Shown piece after piece: positions 43,581 through 55,395 of a stretch of DNA of 64,000 bases (the stretch's first letter is position 1; each line of letters begins with the position of its first letter). The notes under the pieces are model-generated. The model saw only the letters and a program-made list of their open reading frames with translations, searched no databases and had not been told where the DNA came from. The DNA comes from Pollenia angustigena (lineage: Eukaryota; Arthropoda; Insecta; Diptera; Polleniidae). The stretch covers positions 52,794,957-52,858,956 of the forward strand of contig OV884059.1 in NCBI GenBank assembly GCA_930367215.1, in the 5' to 3' direction. Position numbers and translations under genes: made by a program.

Positions 43581-44353
43581 TAATTAGTATTGTGGTTATT
43601 TTGTTGAACTATTTATGGTTTTTAATCCAAATTTTTAATATTTTTAATTAGTCTTAAGTTCATGAAATTTAATTTTTCATTAAATTATTTTTATGAAGAA
43701 AGGAATTTTACAACATGAAAATTAATTAAAATTGTTATTGATAATCTTTCATTCTTGACGTGGCTGGGGCTCGAACCCCGGCCGGCAGGTTACCATGACA
43801 TGTTTCGATTGCAACCACTCAATCTCCTCAGATGGAAAAAAAAAAAAAAAAAAGGTCAACAGAAAAGAAAAAGACAAAATGAAAAAACAAAAAATGTACT
43901 TGGACTTCAAGAAAAATTCTTGACAAAAGTACGAAAAACAGAAGTAAGGAAAAAACATGTAAAATCAATTAAAATGGATAATCATTCAGGAAAGCAAATT
44001 TCGATCTACCAAATGTAAGAATACAATTTGGTTTAAGGATTGATGTTTGACTATTGACGTCAGCAGTCGTCGATGGCTGCGAGTGTAAAATGGCAAATCC
44101 ATCTGAGGAGATTGAGTGGTTGCAATCGAAACATGTCATGGTAACCTGCCGGCCGGGGTTCGAGCCCCAGCCACGTCAAGAATGAAAGATTATCAATAAC
44201 AATTTTAATTAATTTTCATGTTGTAAAATTCCTTTCTTCATAAAAATAATTTAATGAAAAATTAAATTTCATGAACTTAAGCCTACTTAAAAATATTAAA
44301 AATTTGGATTAAAAACCATAAATAGTTCAACAAAATAACCACAATACTAATTA
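43581..44353. mobile_element. Foldback-like palindromic element with 255-bp arms and tRNA-like motif
   Basis: Arms 43581-43835 and 44099-44353 are inverted copies (ends TAATTAGTATTGTGG and CCACAATACTAATTA). An A18 tract follows the left arm. The right arm carries GGGTTCGAGCCCCAG, a perfect B-box. The middle 250 bp is matched, inverted, only by the far left arm at 41781-42234. Confidence 0.7.
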
Positions 44354-45103
44354 TTTTTATTTTTTTATGTTCTAAAAACGATTTAAAAAAAATATTTACC
44401 AGTTTTCGCTTTTTAAATTTTATTTATAATGAAGTTTTAAGTATTGTAAATATGTATGTATAGGTATGTAGAAATTATTTAGTTTTTGTCTAGTTGCTCT
44501 GTATTCTGCTCGCACAATGGTGAAGGGTATATAAGATTCGGCACTTTACATAAAAACTAATTGCCTTCATAATACGTTTTAAATGAAACAAAAGAAATTT
44601 ATTTTATATTGGTAAATTAATTACCTTACTAATTATTATTAAGCTTAAACTAAAAATCGGGTTTCTAAATGGTTTTTAAGTAAATTTTTTTCCCCAACTG
44701 ATTTTGTGTTATAAAATGTTTTTTTAAATAAAAAAAAAATATAAAAATTTTGGGGATCCGGTATCGAATCCTGCAGATGACCTAATTTTAATTAACTATT
44801 TTTTTCATTTCTTTTCATATTTAATATTTATTTCATTATTTGTTGGTAGCCGAGTTGGATACCTAAATAATATTTTTGTTTCAGCTTTTTTTTGTGATTT
44901 TTGCTTAAAATTATTTTTTTCGGTTTCTGATACATTTTTTTTGTAGTTTTTGAGTATGAAAAATCATTTTCAATACACCTTAAATTTTTGGATAAAATCA
45001 TTGACTTTATTTAGATTTTAAAAACAGTATTAATAACTAACCTAAGTTAGTGGTAATGTCTTTTTTTCCTCTTAATAAATAATTATAAACATGAATTTTT
45101 AAA

Positions 45104-46425
45104 TTAAACTGTTTTTGATTTCCACAAAGCTACTGGTAGAGGTAATTTGATTTGTTTGGGGTGGCCCGCGAAAGCGTTTAATTTTTCATGTGTGTTTTTG
45201 GCCCAAGTGCGGTTTTCAAGTCTTAATGGAGATTCTATAGGGCATTTTATATGCCGTACGGCCTTCCATAAGCTATAATTGGAGTTTTTTGTGGCATCTA
45301 GGCTGTTTAGATAGCCTTCTTTTGCAGACTCGTGGTTCTGTCTCAATTTGTTGCGAAGTGTTGTCAGGCATAATTGTAGTTGGGCCTTAGTGGTTGGGGA
45401 GCGACTGTTTTGCCATTGTCTTCTTAACTTCCTTTTTTCTCTGATAAGGGTCTCTATATCCGTCGATGTATTGTAAGGAGCACGTTTAATTGTCCGCCTG
45501 ATTGGGGTTGCATTTCTTGCTGCAGAATCCAAGACTTCTGTAAATCGGTCGACAGCTATTTGGATGTCAGATGCATTTTTTAGGGGAATGCACTGTGATA
45601 GGTGAGAGCTCACATACATTTTATACTTTAACCAATTTGTGTTTCTGTTTGGATAGGAAATAAAGTTTGCAGCTGCGCCGTCAGAGTTACCGTTTAAAAT
45701 GAGGATTGATGGTGAATGATCAGACGAAAGATCATAGGAGGAACTAACTAGTACCTGATCGCGCTTGACGTTTTTAATTACAGCAAAGTCAATAAGGTCT
45801 GGTAGCTTATTGAAGTCGGTTGGCCAATAGGTAGGCTCACCACTCGAAACGACATCAAAATTATTTGCAGTTACGGTATTGTTTAGCTGATAACCTCTAG
45901 GACTAATAAGTCTGGAGCCCCATTATGTATGTTTAGCGTTGTAGTCGCCAGGAGCAATGAATTTCTGGCCCAATGTGGAGAAGAAGTTGAGAAATTTATC
46001 GCGAACAATTTTGTGCGTCGGAGGACAATAAACGGATGTTAACGTTAGTTTGAAATCAGTAAGATTTATAGATGTGGCCTGATACAATCTTCTTCGAACT
46101 CTGGCAATGGAAAGTGTCTGATGTGTTTGTGCACAATTATGGCTGTGCCACCACAAGCCCGTCCGCTGGGATGTATTGTGTCATACGTAAGGTATCCATT
46201 TACCCTAAAACTGTTTTTATGAGTAAAGTGTGTTTCAGAGACAAGAAGTACGTCGATTTCATGCCTATGAAGGAAGTTTGCAACTTCGTGTTTATTTTGG
46301 GATAAGCCGTTTGCATTCCAGAAACATATTTTTAACTGGTTAATTTTTTGTTGAGTAGAACTTGCTGGAGCATGTTCTGGTTTCGCATCATTTCCTGAAA
46401 CGTGTTGTGATAGCGGCCATGAAGT
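45104..46425 (-). pseudogene. Jockey-clade LINE ORF2 fragment, paralogue of 28280-29612
   Basis: Frames at 45104-45619 (linker, with ESAKEGYLNSLDATKNSNYS) and 45923-46156 (endonuclease, with APGDYNAKHT) plus frameshifted stretches between them match the copy at 28424-29538. RT is absent. The similarity ends at about 46426, where the sequence switches to unrelated DNA. Confidence 0.8.
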
Positions 46426-46506
46426 TATTCATTCATATTTATATATTAATACAAATATATGTATACTTTAATCAGAAACCAATTATAATCTATAAACAAT
46501 TTTAAA

Positions 46507-49157
46507 TTAAGCAATATTAGTAAAAATTTCTTCTAAATAGCTTTGGGTTTCATTTTCCAGAAGTTGTTTAGCTTCTTCCTCTAATTCGATTGAGGTTGAT
46601 TTCCATTTTTGTCGAATACTGGACATATATGGATCTGATGTGCACAACAAAATAGTAATAAGATCTCCAATTGGTAGCATATTGTGTTGAACTATTTGTT
46701 CCCCATGGTATAAAATTTTATGAACTGTGGTTGGCATATGTCTCCAAGAGTATTTTTTGTTATAAAGAATTGCTGTTTCATTTGCATACTGGCCAAATTT
46801 TTTTGCATTTATCTTTCTGCTACATGATATAACGTGTAAAATGATCTGGAATCGTCTTATTAATTCAAAATGTACTCCTGTGATAGATGCTGCAGTTTCT
46901 GTATCGGAAAAGAATCTCCTTGCAGTGTTTCCATCATTTGAATTTCCTTCTCCTTGTTTTGGCTGATCAATTATAAGGCCTAGGTGAAGGTATTTTTCTT
47001 GAATTTGTTTTTTGTTTGCTTCCTTTTTCTTCCTTGGTTATAAGAAAGACATCTTCAGACACCATGCACATTTGTATATATCTGCGTGCTAAATAAATCT
47101 CATATAAGAAACTCGCTTATAAGAAAAACTCTTCTATAAGAAACAAATTCTAAAGAAAATTATGCTCATTCCATAGAAAATGGTACGTGTATAAGAAAGT
47201 AGTACATATTCTCACAATTGAATTTTTTTTAACCTCGGTTAAAATTGATTTTTATTTTTCAGAGAATATCTAGACGTTGACGACGGCAACGATACTATTT
47301 GTAAATGAGAAGATATTCTCTTTAGAACCCATGAAAAGGAGCTCGTCCAAAAGAAAATTTAAGATTTTTTCAGTGTTACTTAATAGTATTTTTTAAGTAA
47401 ACACATGTTTTTAAGCTATGTATTCATTCTTCTTAGTGATGATGAATTAAAATTTTTTTTTAACCAAATTACTTTTTTTTATCAAATGCGATTATAAGTG
47501 AAGTGCAATCACCTGTTTTGTTTTTGTTATGTTTCTATCTTTAATTGTGTACTTATATATTTACTTATATTTGTACGACAAATAAACGAAATTTAGTACA
47601 AAATGATGTGTAGTATGTATTAGTATTAAACAGTTTTGTTTCAATTATATATTTCTATAGGAAATTTTTTAAATTCTGTTACTGATGTATATAAGAAAAC
47701 ATCCTTCTTATATGCGTGTAACAGATACATATAAGAAAATATCTTTCTTATATGCGTGTTACAGATATAACAAAGTATCTTTCTTATATGCGTGTTTTCT
47801 TTATAAGAAAGCTTGCATATAAGAAAGAAAATCGGTGCATTTTTAGGCTTTCTTATATGCGTATGGTACTGTATTGTCTTGTGATGGGGGTTGACTTAAT
47901 TGACTTGATGTCTTTTGGCATATGCTACAGCTTGACGAAGACTTTGTTTCGGTTAATGCTTGTGCAACTTTCCCATCGATCATTGTAAGGAACATTTGAA
48001 AATTAATTTCAATGCATTGGTCATCAAATTTAAATATTGCCGGTTGAAGTTCTTTAATTTGATCTTTTATTTTTCGAACTTCTTCAGTTATTACATCTTT
48101 AGTTTCCTTTTTGTAAACAAACTTTATTGGTCTGCAATACTTTGTTGAAGAGGGAATTTCATTTTTTCATACATCCATTTCTGTAACTCTACTGGTTGAC
48201 GGCTCTTAGCCAATATAAGTTTTTCTTAAACGTACTAAACGAACTAAAGATACCATGAATAAGTTAGCATCAGATGAGTTTTCTGAATTACATTGCTTGT
48301 ATTATTTCTGACCAGAGCTTCCTTTACATCCCCATTTAGAAAATAAAGTGATGCTGCAATTTTTAAGTTTTTTTAAACAGTCAGCATCAAGGGTATTTAA
48401 AAATCGTTTTGCAGTGTGTTCGAGAAGAGCATGCAATTTTACTTCTGCTGAACTTGAATTTACACTAATAGCCGTTTGTGAAGGTAAGCTCTCTTTTTCG
48501 ACAGAAACTAAATCTCGATATGCTGGAAAGATTCCACAATTATTTTCATTGGTTCGCTTTCGCAGTTCTGTATACTGATTTTTTGTCAGTTTTAAATCCA
48601 AAAATAGTGCAAATGCTTCTTCTGGAGTAAATTTCATTTCTTCAGTTGGTGTAGGCATACTTTTTAAAATCCTCTTTGTGCGTTTAGGGCTCGCTTATAC
48701 TATTTATTCAATTATTGCAATTTTTGTTTTCTTATTTTGCGTTGGTTGAATTTGATGCAGAAATGAATCCCTTATCATACTATGAGACATTTCTTCATTG
48801 ATATTTGCAAGCTTGCGTCTGCGTGATCTTTCACTGCAATTGCCAATTTGTTTTGCGGGCCGACCCACTTTTCTAGTTTCCTTAGCGGTTGTTGACAACT
48901 TCTTAAAAATCAGATCATTTGTTAGCCCTTTTTCGTTGCGTAAGTAAAACGTTTTCTTGTTTCTAGAACCTTAAATGTTCTAGAAACCGTTTTCTTAATG
49001 TAAATGAAAAATTTTTAATTTTTATCTGACGTATTTTGATTTCTTGTTCGTTGCATAATTTAAAGAATGGATTATTCATTATGTGAAACACAAAATCTTT
49101 TTCATCTTTCGATTGAAAATATATATCTGCGAGAACTTTATAACTGAACTTAGCCAT
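46507..49157 (-). pseudogene. RAG1/Transib-like transposase-family pseudogene
   Basis: Minus-strand fragments in order: 49157-48963 (N-terminal, unrecognised); 48898-48704 with GRPAKQIGNCSERSRRRK; 48658-48302 with FTPEEAFALFLDLKLTKNQY and KWGCKGSSGQ; a broken-frame part to about 47890 with TMIDGKV and a C-x-I-C pair; then, after a non-coding insertion, a part from about 47000 with GNSNDGNTARRFF and MPTTVHKILYHG, and SDPYMSSIRQ near the end. I recall these motifs from an uncharacterised arthropod/cnidarian family often linked to RAG1/Transib recombinases. At K-W-G-C-K-G the usual form has Asp where this has Lys. A stop follows at 48302, so the gene is dead. Confidence 0.5.
47050..47876. mobile_element. 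Insertion rich in TATAAGAAA motifs inside the RAG1-like pseudogene
   Basis: Coding similarity stops at about 47040 and resumes at about 47880. Between them are at least ten TATAAGAAA/TTTCTTATA motifs and repeats of CTTATATGCGTG. The right end reads, inverted, CAGTACCATACGCATATAAG next to TA, like a pogo-type end. The left end is not clearly matched. Confidence 0.45.
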
Positions 49158-49193
49158 TGTTTAAACAATAGTGAAGGTAAAATTATGAATGCA

Positions 49194-50286
49194 AGCATTT
49201 TTATCCTCTTGATAGAAGTTTTTTTAAATGATCTTTTGTTACCACTTCTTTGAAACATAAAAACCCTTTTTTAAAAAAAATTTAATCTTTTATTAGCATT
49301 TCTTTGAAACATAAAAAACCCCTGTTTTCACACTTTTTTAAAGGATAACATACCGGCAATAAATTAACAGGTAACATGTATGTAATTTTCACGTAAAATA
49401 TAACTGCGTGCTGGTTTTTTTTACCATTTACCTGCTTTTCCATTTTTTTAAATTAAGTTACAATTTTCAGGTAATTAAACGATGTAGTTTATGTTGCGGC
49501 TATTTACTAATGTTTAACCTATTAACTTACTCAGAAATCTAACGTGTTAATTTATTTATGTCGCCTATTCGTTTTGCAGCATCCGTTCACCCACAATAAG
49601 TTCATAACAATGGCAATACCTTTACCTTCTCCAAATTAATTGATAACCTGACGTGCAAGATAATTTATGTGGCCTGAACTGCTTTATTTGTCGAAAATTC
49701 TTTAAGACTCATCTTCTTTAATTTCAGTAATGTTTCCTTGCAGGACTTATTTTTTGAACCGAATATCTTACCTTGGGTCACAGAAATTGCTGTAGTTCGC
49801 AAGGCCGTATCCAGATGTGTGTACAATGGGGTATAGAAGTGTAGGTTAGATTCTGGACTACAAGAGAGTATAGATTTTTTTTGACGCGTTTTGACGGGCA
49901 GGACTTATGCTCTATAAAGTAGGAAATTTCCGGGAAATTTTGACATGAAAAAAAAATTAAATAGTTCTAGAGGTCGCAGAGTTTAATGCTTTAAACCACG
50001 TGTAGCTAATAAAATAAACTAATTCACAGAACTTATTAAAAAATAAACCTTAAAAAACAAAAAGCATTTCAACTTCAAAAATTGACTAAGAAATTCAAAA
50101 CTATAACCAAATATTGAGAAAGTCCATTTCGGACAACCCTGTTCTCAATGAAATAGTTGAAATAGGGTTGAAATTTATTGGCTCCCGAGGTTCACTAGTA
50201 TTTACTTTCACATGAATAAAAAAATTTTTAAATCGGAGAACATAAAAAAGAATAATTTTGGCCGCATTCTCAAAATATGAACCAGT
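49194..50286. other. No gene recognised
   Basis: AT-rich sequence without a frame, repeat or inverted end I can support. It separates the RAG1-like pseudogene from the resumed paralogous block at 50287. Confidence 0.5.
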
Positions 50287-50856
50287 GTGCGTCGTATAGA
50301 AACGACGTCGAAATTATTCTTACCTAAAAGTTGAGTCAACATGTTGACTATGCTATTTGATGTTTGCTCCCGCAGATAGATAGGTGGCGGTTTAACTTCT
50401 TTAGTGGCTGTTCCATTAGCTGATTCTGCTTCTTCATCGTCAGGTATGGATAGTAGAGAATCTGTTACCATTTGTTGGCAAAGAGACTACGTTAGAGCCT
50501 TTGTATTATTTGGCCATGCGTTCCTGTTGGGTGGACCTAGGGCTAGCCTTTCTCTTAGTTATTGTAATATATCTGTCCATGCCTGTTTGCACTTTAGTAC
50601 TTTTTGGCACAGCTCCTGTATTTATTAATGCTAATCGTGATGTTCCAGGTTTTTCGTTATTATTTCTCTGGTCAGACGAATTCACACTTTGAACCACATT
50701 TAAGGTCGGATCAACACACTTGCTCAGGTTGGGCACACTTGCACTTAAACTGCTGTATGGAAAACCAGTTGCGCTGGCAATTTTTGCACTTAAAAAATTT
50801 TTATTTAATTCTGGGTATCGAATGTTTTCATTGCTCACGCTCGAAGAGCTTACCAC
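50287..50856 (-). pseudogene. Jockey-clade LINE ORF1 N-terminal fragment, paralogue of 32872-33430
   Basis: Frames at 50506-50856 and 50208-50471 repeat the Ser/Asn-rich start, the PNLSKCVDPTLNVV stretch and PPPIYLREQ, with a frameshift between them. The 5' side runs directly into sequence matching 34222 onward, without the 790-bp insertion. Confidence 0.75.
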
Positions 50857-51007
50857 AATCTACGCATTTCTGCTATTTGTGCTGGGCCTACTCTCCTTTT
50901 TGGGAGTATATGTGAGGCTCATTCACAAATCTCTTCGGGCACCTTAGTTATTGTTATTGTTCTTTTTTTTCACCTATTACAAATATTTTTTTTTGCACTT
51001 CGAATTT

Positions 51008-51208
51008 TTAATTTTTTTTATTTTTCTTACTCACTGATACACGTCCGTACTCGTCAAGAGCTGGTTCGAAACTGAGACCAGTAGATTGTTTCTGTATTTC
51101 TCGCATCGTAAAATTTCTTACATGAAGTGTGAAACAAAAAATTCCATCGTTTCTCGATTTATGAGATAAAAGTGTTTCTGTATTTGAATGCGAAAACAGA
51201 CACAACAA
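51008..51208 (-). CDS. Unknown 66-codon frame, paralogue of 34388-34588
   Basis: Same length and nearly the same residues as the other copy (one short segment EIQKQST replaces EIQKRAI). Function unknown. Confidence 0.25.
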   Translation of the reverse strand: MLCLFSHSNTETLLSHKSRNDGIFCFTLHVRNFTMREIQKQSTGLSFEPALDEYGRVSVSKKNKKN

Positions 51209-51611
51209 ATTCTGTTTATACTGGAATATTTCCAGTAATTAAATGTCAAATAAAAGCAAAAGGTCAACAAAAGAAATAAATATAATAAAAACAGGGCTGC
51301 CAGATTTGACGAGTTATCGTCATCTTGACGATTTTTTGTTCCGAAATTAACAGAGTGACCTTTTTGATGATTTTTTCTAAAAAAGTGACGAAAGCAAAAA
51401 CAAAAATATTTTATAATTTTGTTGTTATTTTCTATAGAAATTCATCTTGAATTTTTAAATTTCAAAAACTTTTATTTTGTGGCGTTGAAAATTGAAAAAA
51501 AAAACAATATGAATGTCTGTGAAAGCAACAACAAATTTATAAAATATTTTTGATTTTGTTTTTGCTTTTAATGAAGTTGTTGGCGTTGCGTTTTACACTA
51601 TAAGCCTCTTA

Positions 51612-51830
51612 GGCCCGTTTTCACAACTTACCGATAGCTAAAGGTAGGATTGTATCGGCCGTATAAAAACTGTTCCACTATTGCCACTTTGCTTTAACCT
51701 ACCAGGTAGGATGAACCTTCATTAACTTTATCGCTTACTTTAGGTTAAAGTTAAGTTTTAATAATGGAACACTTTTTATTAGGCCATTTAAAGTATACTG
51801 TTAGCTATCGGTAAGTTGTGAAAACAGGCC
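51612..51830. mobile_element. PIF/Harbinger-like MITE, 219 bp
   Basis: The ends GGCCCGTTTTCACAACTTAC and, inverted, GGCCTGTTTTCACAACTTAC are flanked by TTA (51609-51611 and 51831-51833). The paralogue at about 35290-35401 keeps only the right half. Confidence 0.85.
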
Positions 51831-52809
51831 TTAGTCTTCGAAATAAGATAATTGTAAATATTTTTATATGTTTGTTTATTAGAAAAAAAGATATCTTTAG
51901 AAACAAGGTTTAAATTTTTATATTTATCCCTATTGTGAAAATTGTCCTCGAAATTGTTTGTCTCTTTCCTGAAAAATGTATCGGCAAAAGCAAAATTTCG
52001 AGGAAAAGTAATGGACCGACTTGGCTTATTTTGAACATTTAATACTTCTTATGTACATATACAAACTATGATTGATATTTGATAGAAAGACAAAAGTATA
52101 ATTTTAAGTACTCTTTCACTATTTGTGAGAAAACATGTATGGACATGTATGGCTAAAGGTCAAAACCATACACATACATACCAGAGATCAGCAATGAATA
52201 GTTTTTCGCTACTCATACTGACTCATGCAATTGTAAGTAGAAGTGCGTAGAAATAATTTAAACTAAACTACTCTGATTCACTCATACTCACAAGAGAAAT
52301 ATTTATGAGTGCGACGTCGACATTATACGCATACTCATAAATGACCTCAGCTTGAGTTATAATTTCAAGAAAATACTTACAATACTCACAATGATTCAAA
52401 TCATTATCTCATCCATTTACCGTTTTAACACAACAGAGAAAACACACAACTTAATAATCAGCGCTGCCAGATAAATTTGCCGAAAAATCGTCTATTTCAT
52501 ACATGTTACTTCAGTAAACTGTAATTGCCAAATCTGGCAGCCTCGCATTTTGCTTCGTCTATACACATTGACTTGAGTAGATTCTAAATTAAACACTTCA
52601 AATGTTGGTAAGTATGAGTACGATGAATAAAATGAAACTTTTAAGTGAATATTTTTTTTTTTTTTTGTCATTATTTTTTATTGAATCTTCATATATTAAA
52701 TATGAACTAACAATAATTAATCAAATCTTAACCTAATACGTTATTTTATGTCCTGCCAATGCCAGACAAAATTTTCTTCATCACGGGTTCTGTTTACCTA
52801 TATAGGTGT

Positions 52810-55395
52810 TTATCGCTCATCTAATTGGGTAAGTGCGGCAGTGTCTCTTCTTCTTAAGCGAGTGTGGCCGTCATGATTTAAAATATTTCGAGCTAGTGGA
52901 TTTGGGTGTTGTTCAAGCCTTTTTAAATAGTTTATTGCATATTTTGTAATCATAGTTTTAACTAATGGCACATTGAGATCCTTATGAATGTTTGAGTTTT
53001 TAACATACCAGGGAGCTGCTGTGATTATTCGAAGAAGTTTATTTTGGCGCCTTTGAGTTTTGTCGATATTAGAGGCCGAGGCAGTGCCCCATAGTTGAAT
53101 ACCGTAGCACCAGATAGGCTTTAAGATAGAGTTGTAAAGTAGAAGCTTGCAATCGAGACTAAGGACAGAATTTCTTCCAATAAGCCAATGAATTTGAATG
53201 GCTTTTAGTTTCATTTGAGTTAATTTTGCCTCTATATGGCATTTCCACGTTAATCGCCGATCCAGATGTATACCGAGATATTTTACATGCGAATGTTGAG
53301 GAATTATTTGATTATTGATTGTAATAGGGGGGCAAGATTCCCGGCGCAAAGTGAATGTTATATGTACGCATTTTTGCTCATTGACCATTATCCTCCATTG
53401 TCGTAACCATATTTCTAGTTGAAATATATGATGCTGTAAGTAACGCAATGCTTCATAACGATTTTCGTGGACGCTTAGAAAAGCTGTATCGTCTGCAAAT
53501 GTTGAAGTTTGTGTATAGTTGCTTGTTGGCATGTCCGAAGTATAAATTAAGTATAATAGGGGGCCCAGGATGCTGGCTTGTGGGACTCCAGCGGCAATGG
53601 GCTGAGGTGAACTTAAGAAATTTCCTTCTTTAATAATAAATTGACGACCGACTAAGTAGCTTTCTAGCAGCTTGTGTGTGTTTGCTGGTAAATTTTGCTT
53701 CAATTTATGTAATAAGCCTTCATGCCAGTCTTTATCAAAAGCTTGCGAAACATCGATGAAGAGTGCTGAGCAATATTTTTTTTCTTCAAATGCTTTTCTT
53801 ATGACATTTACTATTCGATGAGTCTTTTCGATTGTGCTGTATTTTCTTCTAAATCCGAACCGATGGTTTGGAATACATCTATTTACACTTAAAATCGGTG
53901 TTAATTTTGAAACTAATAATTTCTCAAACAACTTTGACATATTTGATAATAAGCTAATAGGCCTATAAGACTCAACTTTTGTATGATCTTTACCTGGCTT
54001 CGGTATCATGGTAACTAAGGAAACCTTCCATTTTTGAGGATAGTATTCTTTGCTATGCGAGGTAGCTCCAAAAGCATTTTATTACTGATTTTATCAATAC
54101 CAGGTGCCTTCTTAGTGTTTAAGTCACAAATAGCCTTTTCGATTTCTCTTAACTCAAATCTGATGGGAAAAGCTGCTCTAGCAGCAACAGGTGGTAACTC
54201 GACCGCAATATTGTGAAACATATTCGGTGTAAATACGTTTTTCAAGATTTCCTTTTTCAATATCGTTTCTTGCCCAATTACCATTCAAGTTTCTTAATGG
54301 TGGCTTAGATATAACTGGCCTTTTTAGATTTCTAGCTGCACGCCATAATGAGTAGTCAGATTGTGGAGTTGCATCAAGTTCCTTAAGATATTTTTCTAGA
54401 GAAGCCGTTTTCTGATTCTGCAGTAACTTTCTTAGCTTTTTTGTGCACTCTTTTCATAAAATCTTAAGTTGCGGGGATCTGTAAAGTTGCCACTCTCTTC
54501 GAACTCTCCTTTTTTCAGTCAAGAGCCGCTCGACATCTGAAGAATATATTTTAGTATTTTTAATTTTTTTGGGGGTATCGCTGGAATGTTGAACAGCTAG
54601 TTTCAGAAAATTGTCAAAATTGTCAATAGAGCGATCTACATAATCCGGTGTACTGAGCGGAATATTTTCTGTGCAATGGGTACTGAGATATTTTCTATAT
54701 TTTAACCAATTAATTTGCGTAGCTGTCGTCGCTATGTAACCAGTCGGAGGTACAATTCTATTGGGGTTCATTAAAGTAACAATTGTAGGTGTGTGGTCGG
54801 AAGATAATTCTAGGGAGGCTTCAACATGAATCGTTTCTATGGGAATGTTTTTAACCACGCCGAAATACAGACATCTGGTATTTTTTGATGATCAGTGGGC
54901 CAATATGTTGGTTGTCCACTCGCTACCACATTTAAATCCATTTTAGAAGTTGTGTTAAATAAAACACGACCCTTTGGCGTTATAAGTCGCGACCCCCAGA
55001 AGGTATGTTTAGCGTTATAATCGCCAGCGGCTAGGAAACACGGTCCTAATGATTTAAAATATTTATAATATTGGTCCTCCGATATTGAAAATCTAGGCGG
55101 AGAGTATAACGATGAAATTACTAGGTTTCTATTTAATTCCTTCACGATGATCACACATTAGGTAGTGTTTGACTCGGGTTTTTATTAAAATGGCAGAACC
55201 TCCACAAGCTCTATATCGTGGGTCCTTGGTATCATATAGTATATAACCATTTATTTTAAACGTATTTCTTGAGGTCAAATGAGTTTCAGATATCATCATG
55301 ACATCAATTTGTTTATTTTTAAGAAAGTATTCTAATTCATTTTTATGTTGGCGGATGCCGTTTGCGTTCCAAAAACAAATTTTTAAACAGTTCAT
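52810..55395 (-). pseudogene. LINE ORF2 (endonuclease plus reverse transcriptase), frameshifted
   Basis: In order: 55395-55129 (CFWNANGIRQHKNEL, SETHL), 55154-54837 (AAGDYNAKHTFWGSR, endonuclease), 54858-54454 (SSDHTPT catalytic motif and linker), 54284-54015, then the RT frame 54009-52810 (PKPGKDH, SLLSNMSKLFEKL, GVPQASILGP, TFADDTAF box, C-terminal domain ending DER). There are at least four frameshifts. In an intact element this enzyme nicks T-rich DNA and primes reverse transcription there. Confidence 0.88.

Larger units (their letters stand above)
40642..44542 (+). mobile_element. Helentron/DINE-1-like copy II, interrupted
   Basis: This matches 24993-25600: the CTAGCATAATGCCCAATATG and TTAAAAACTCGC stretches and the end GGTGAAGGGTATATAAG. 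It is split by a pogo-like element (40662-41414) and a large inverted-repeat block (41781-44353). The terminal hairpin is half deleted (ends at GATTCGGC). Confidence 0.6.
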
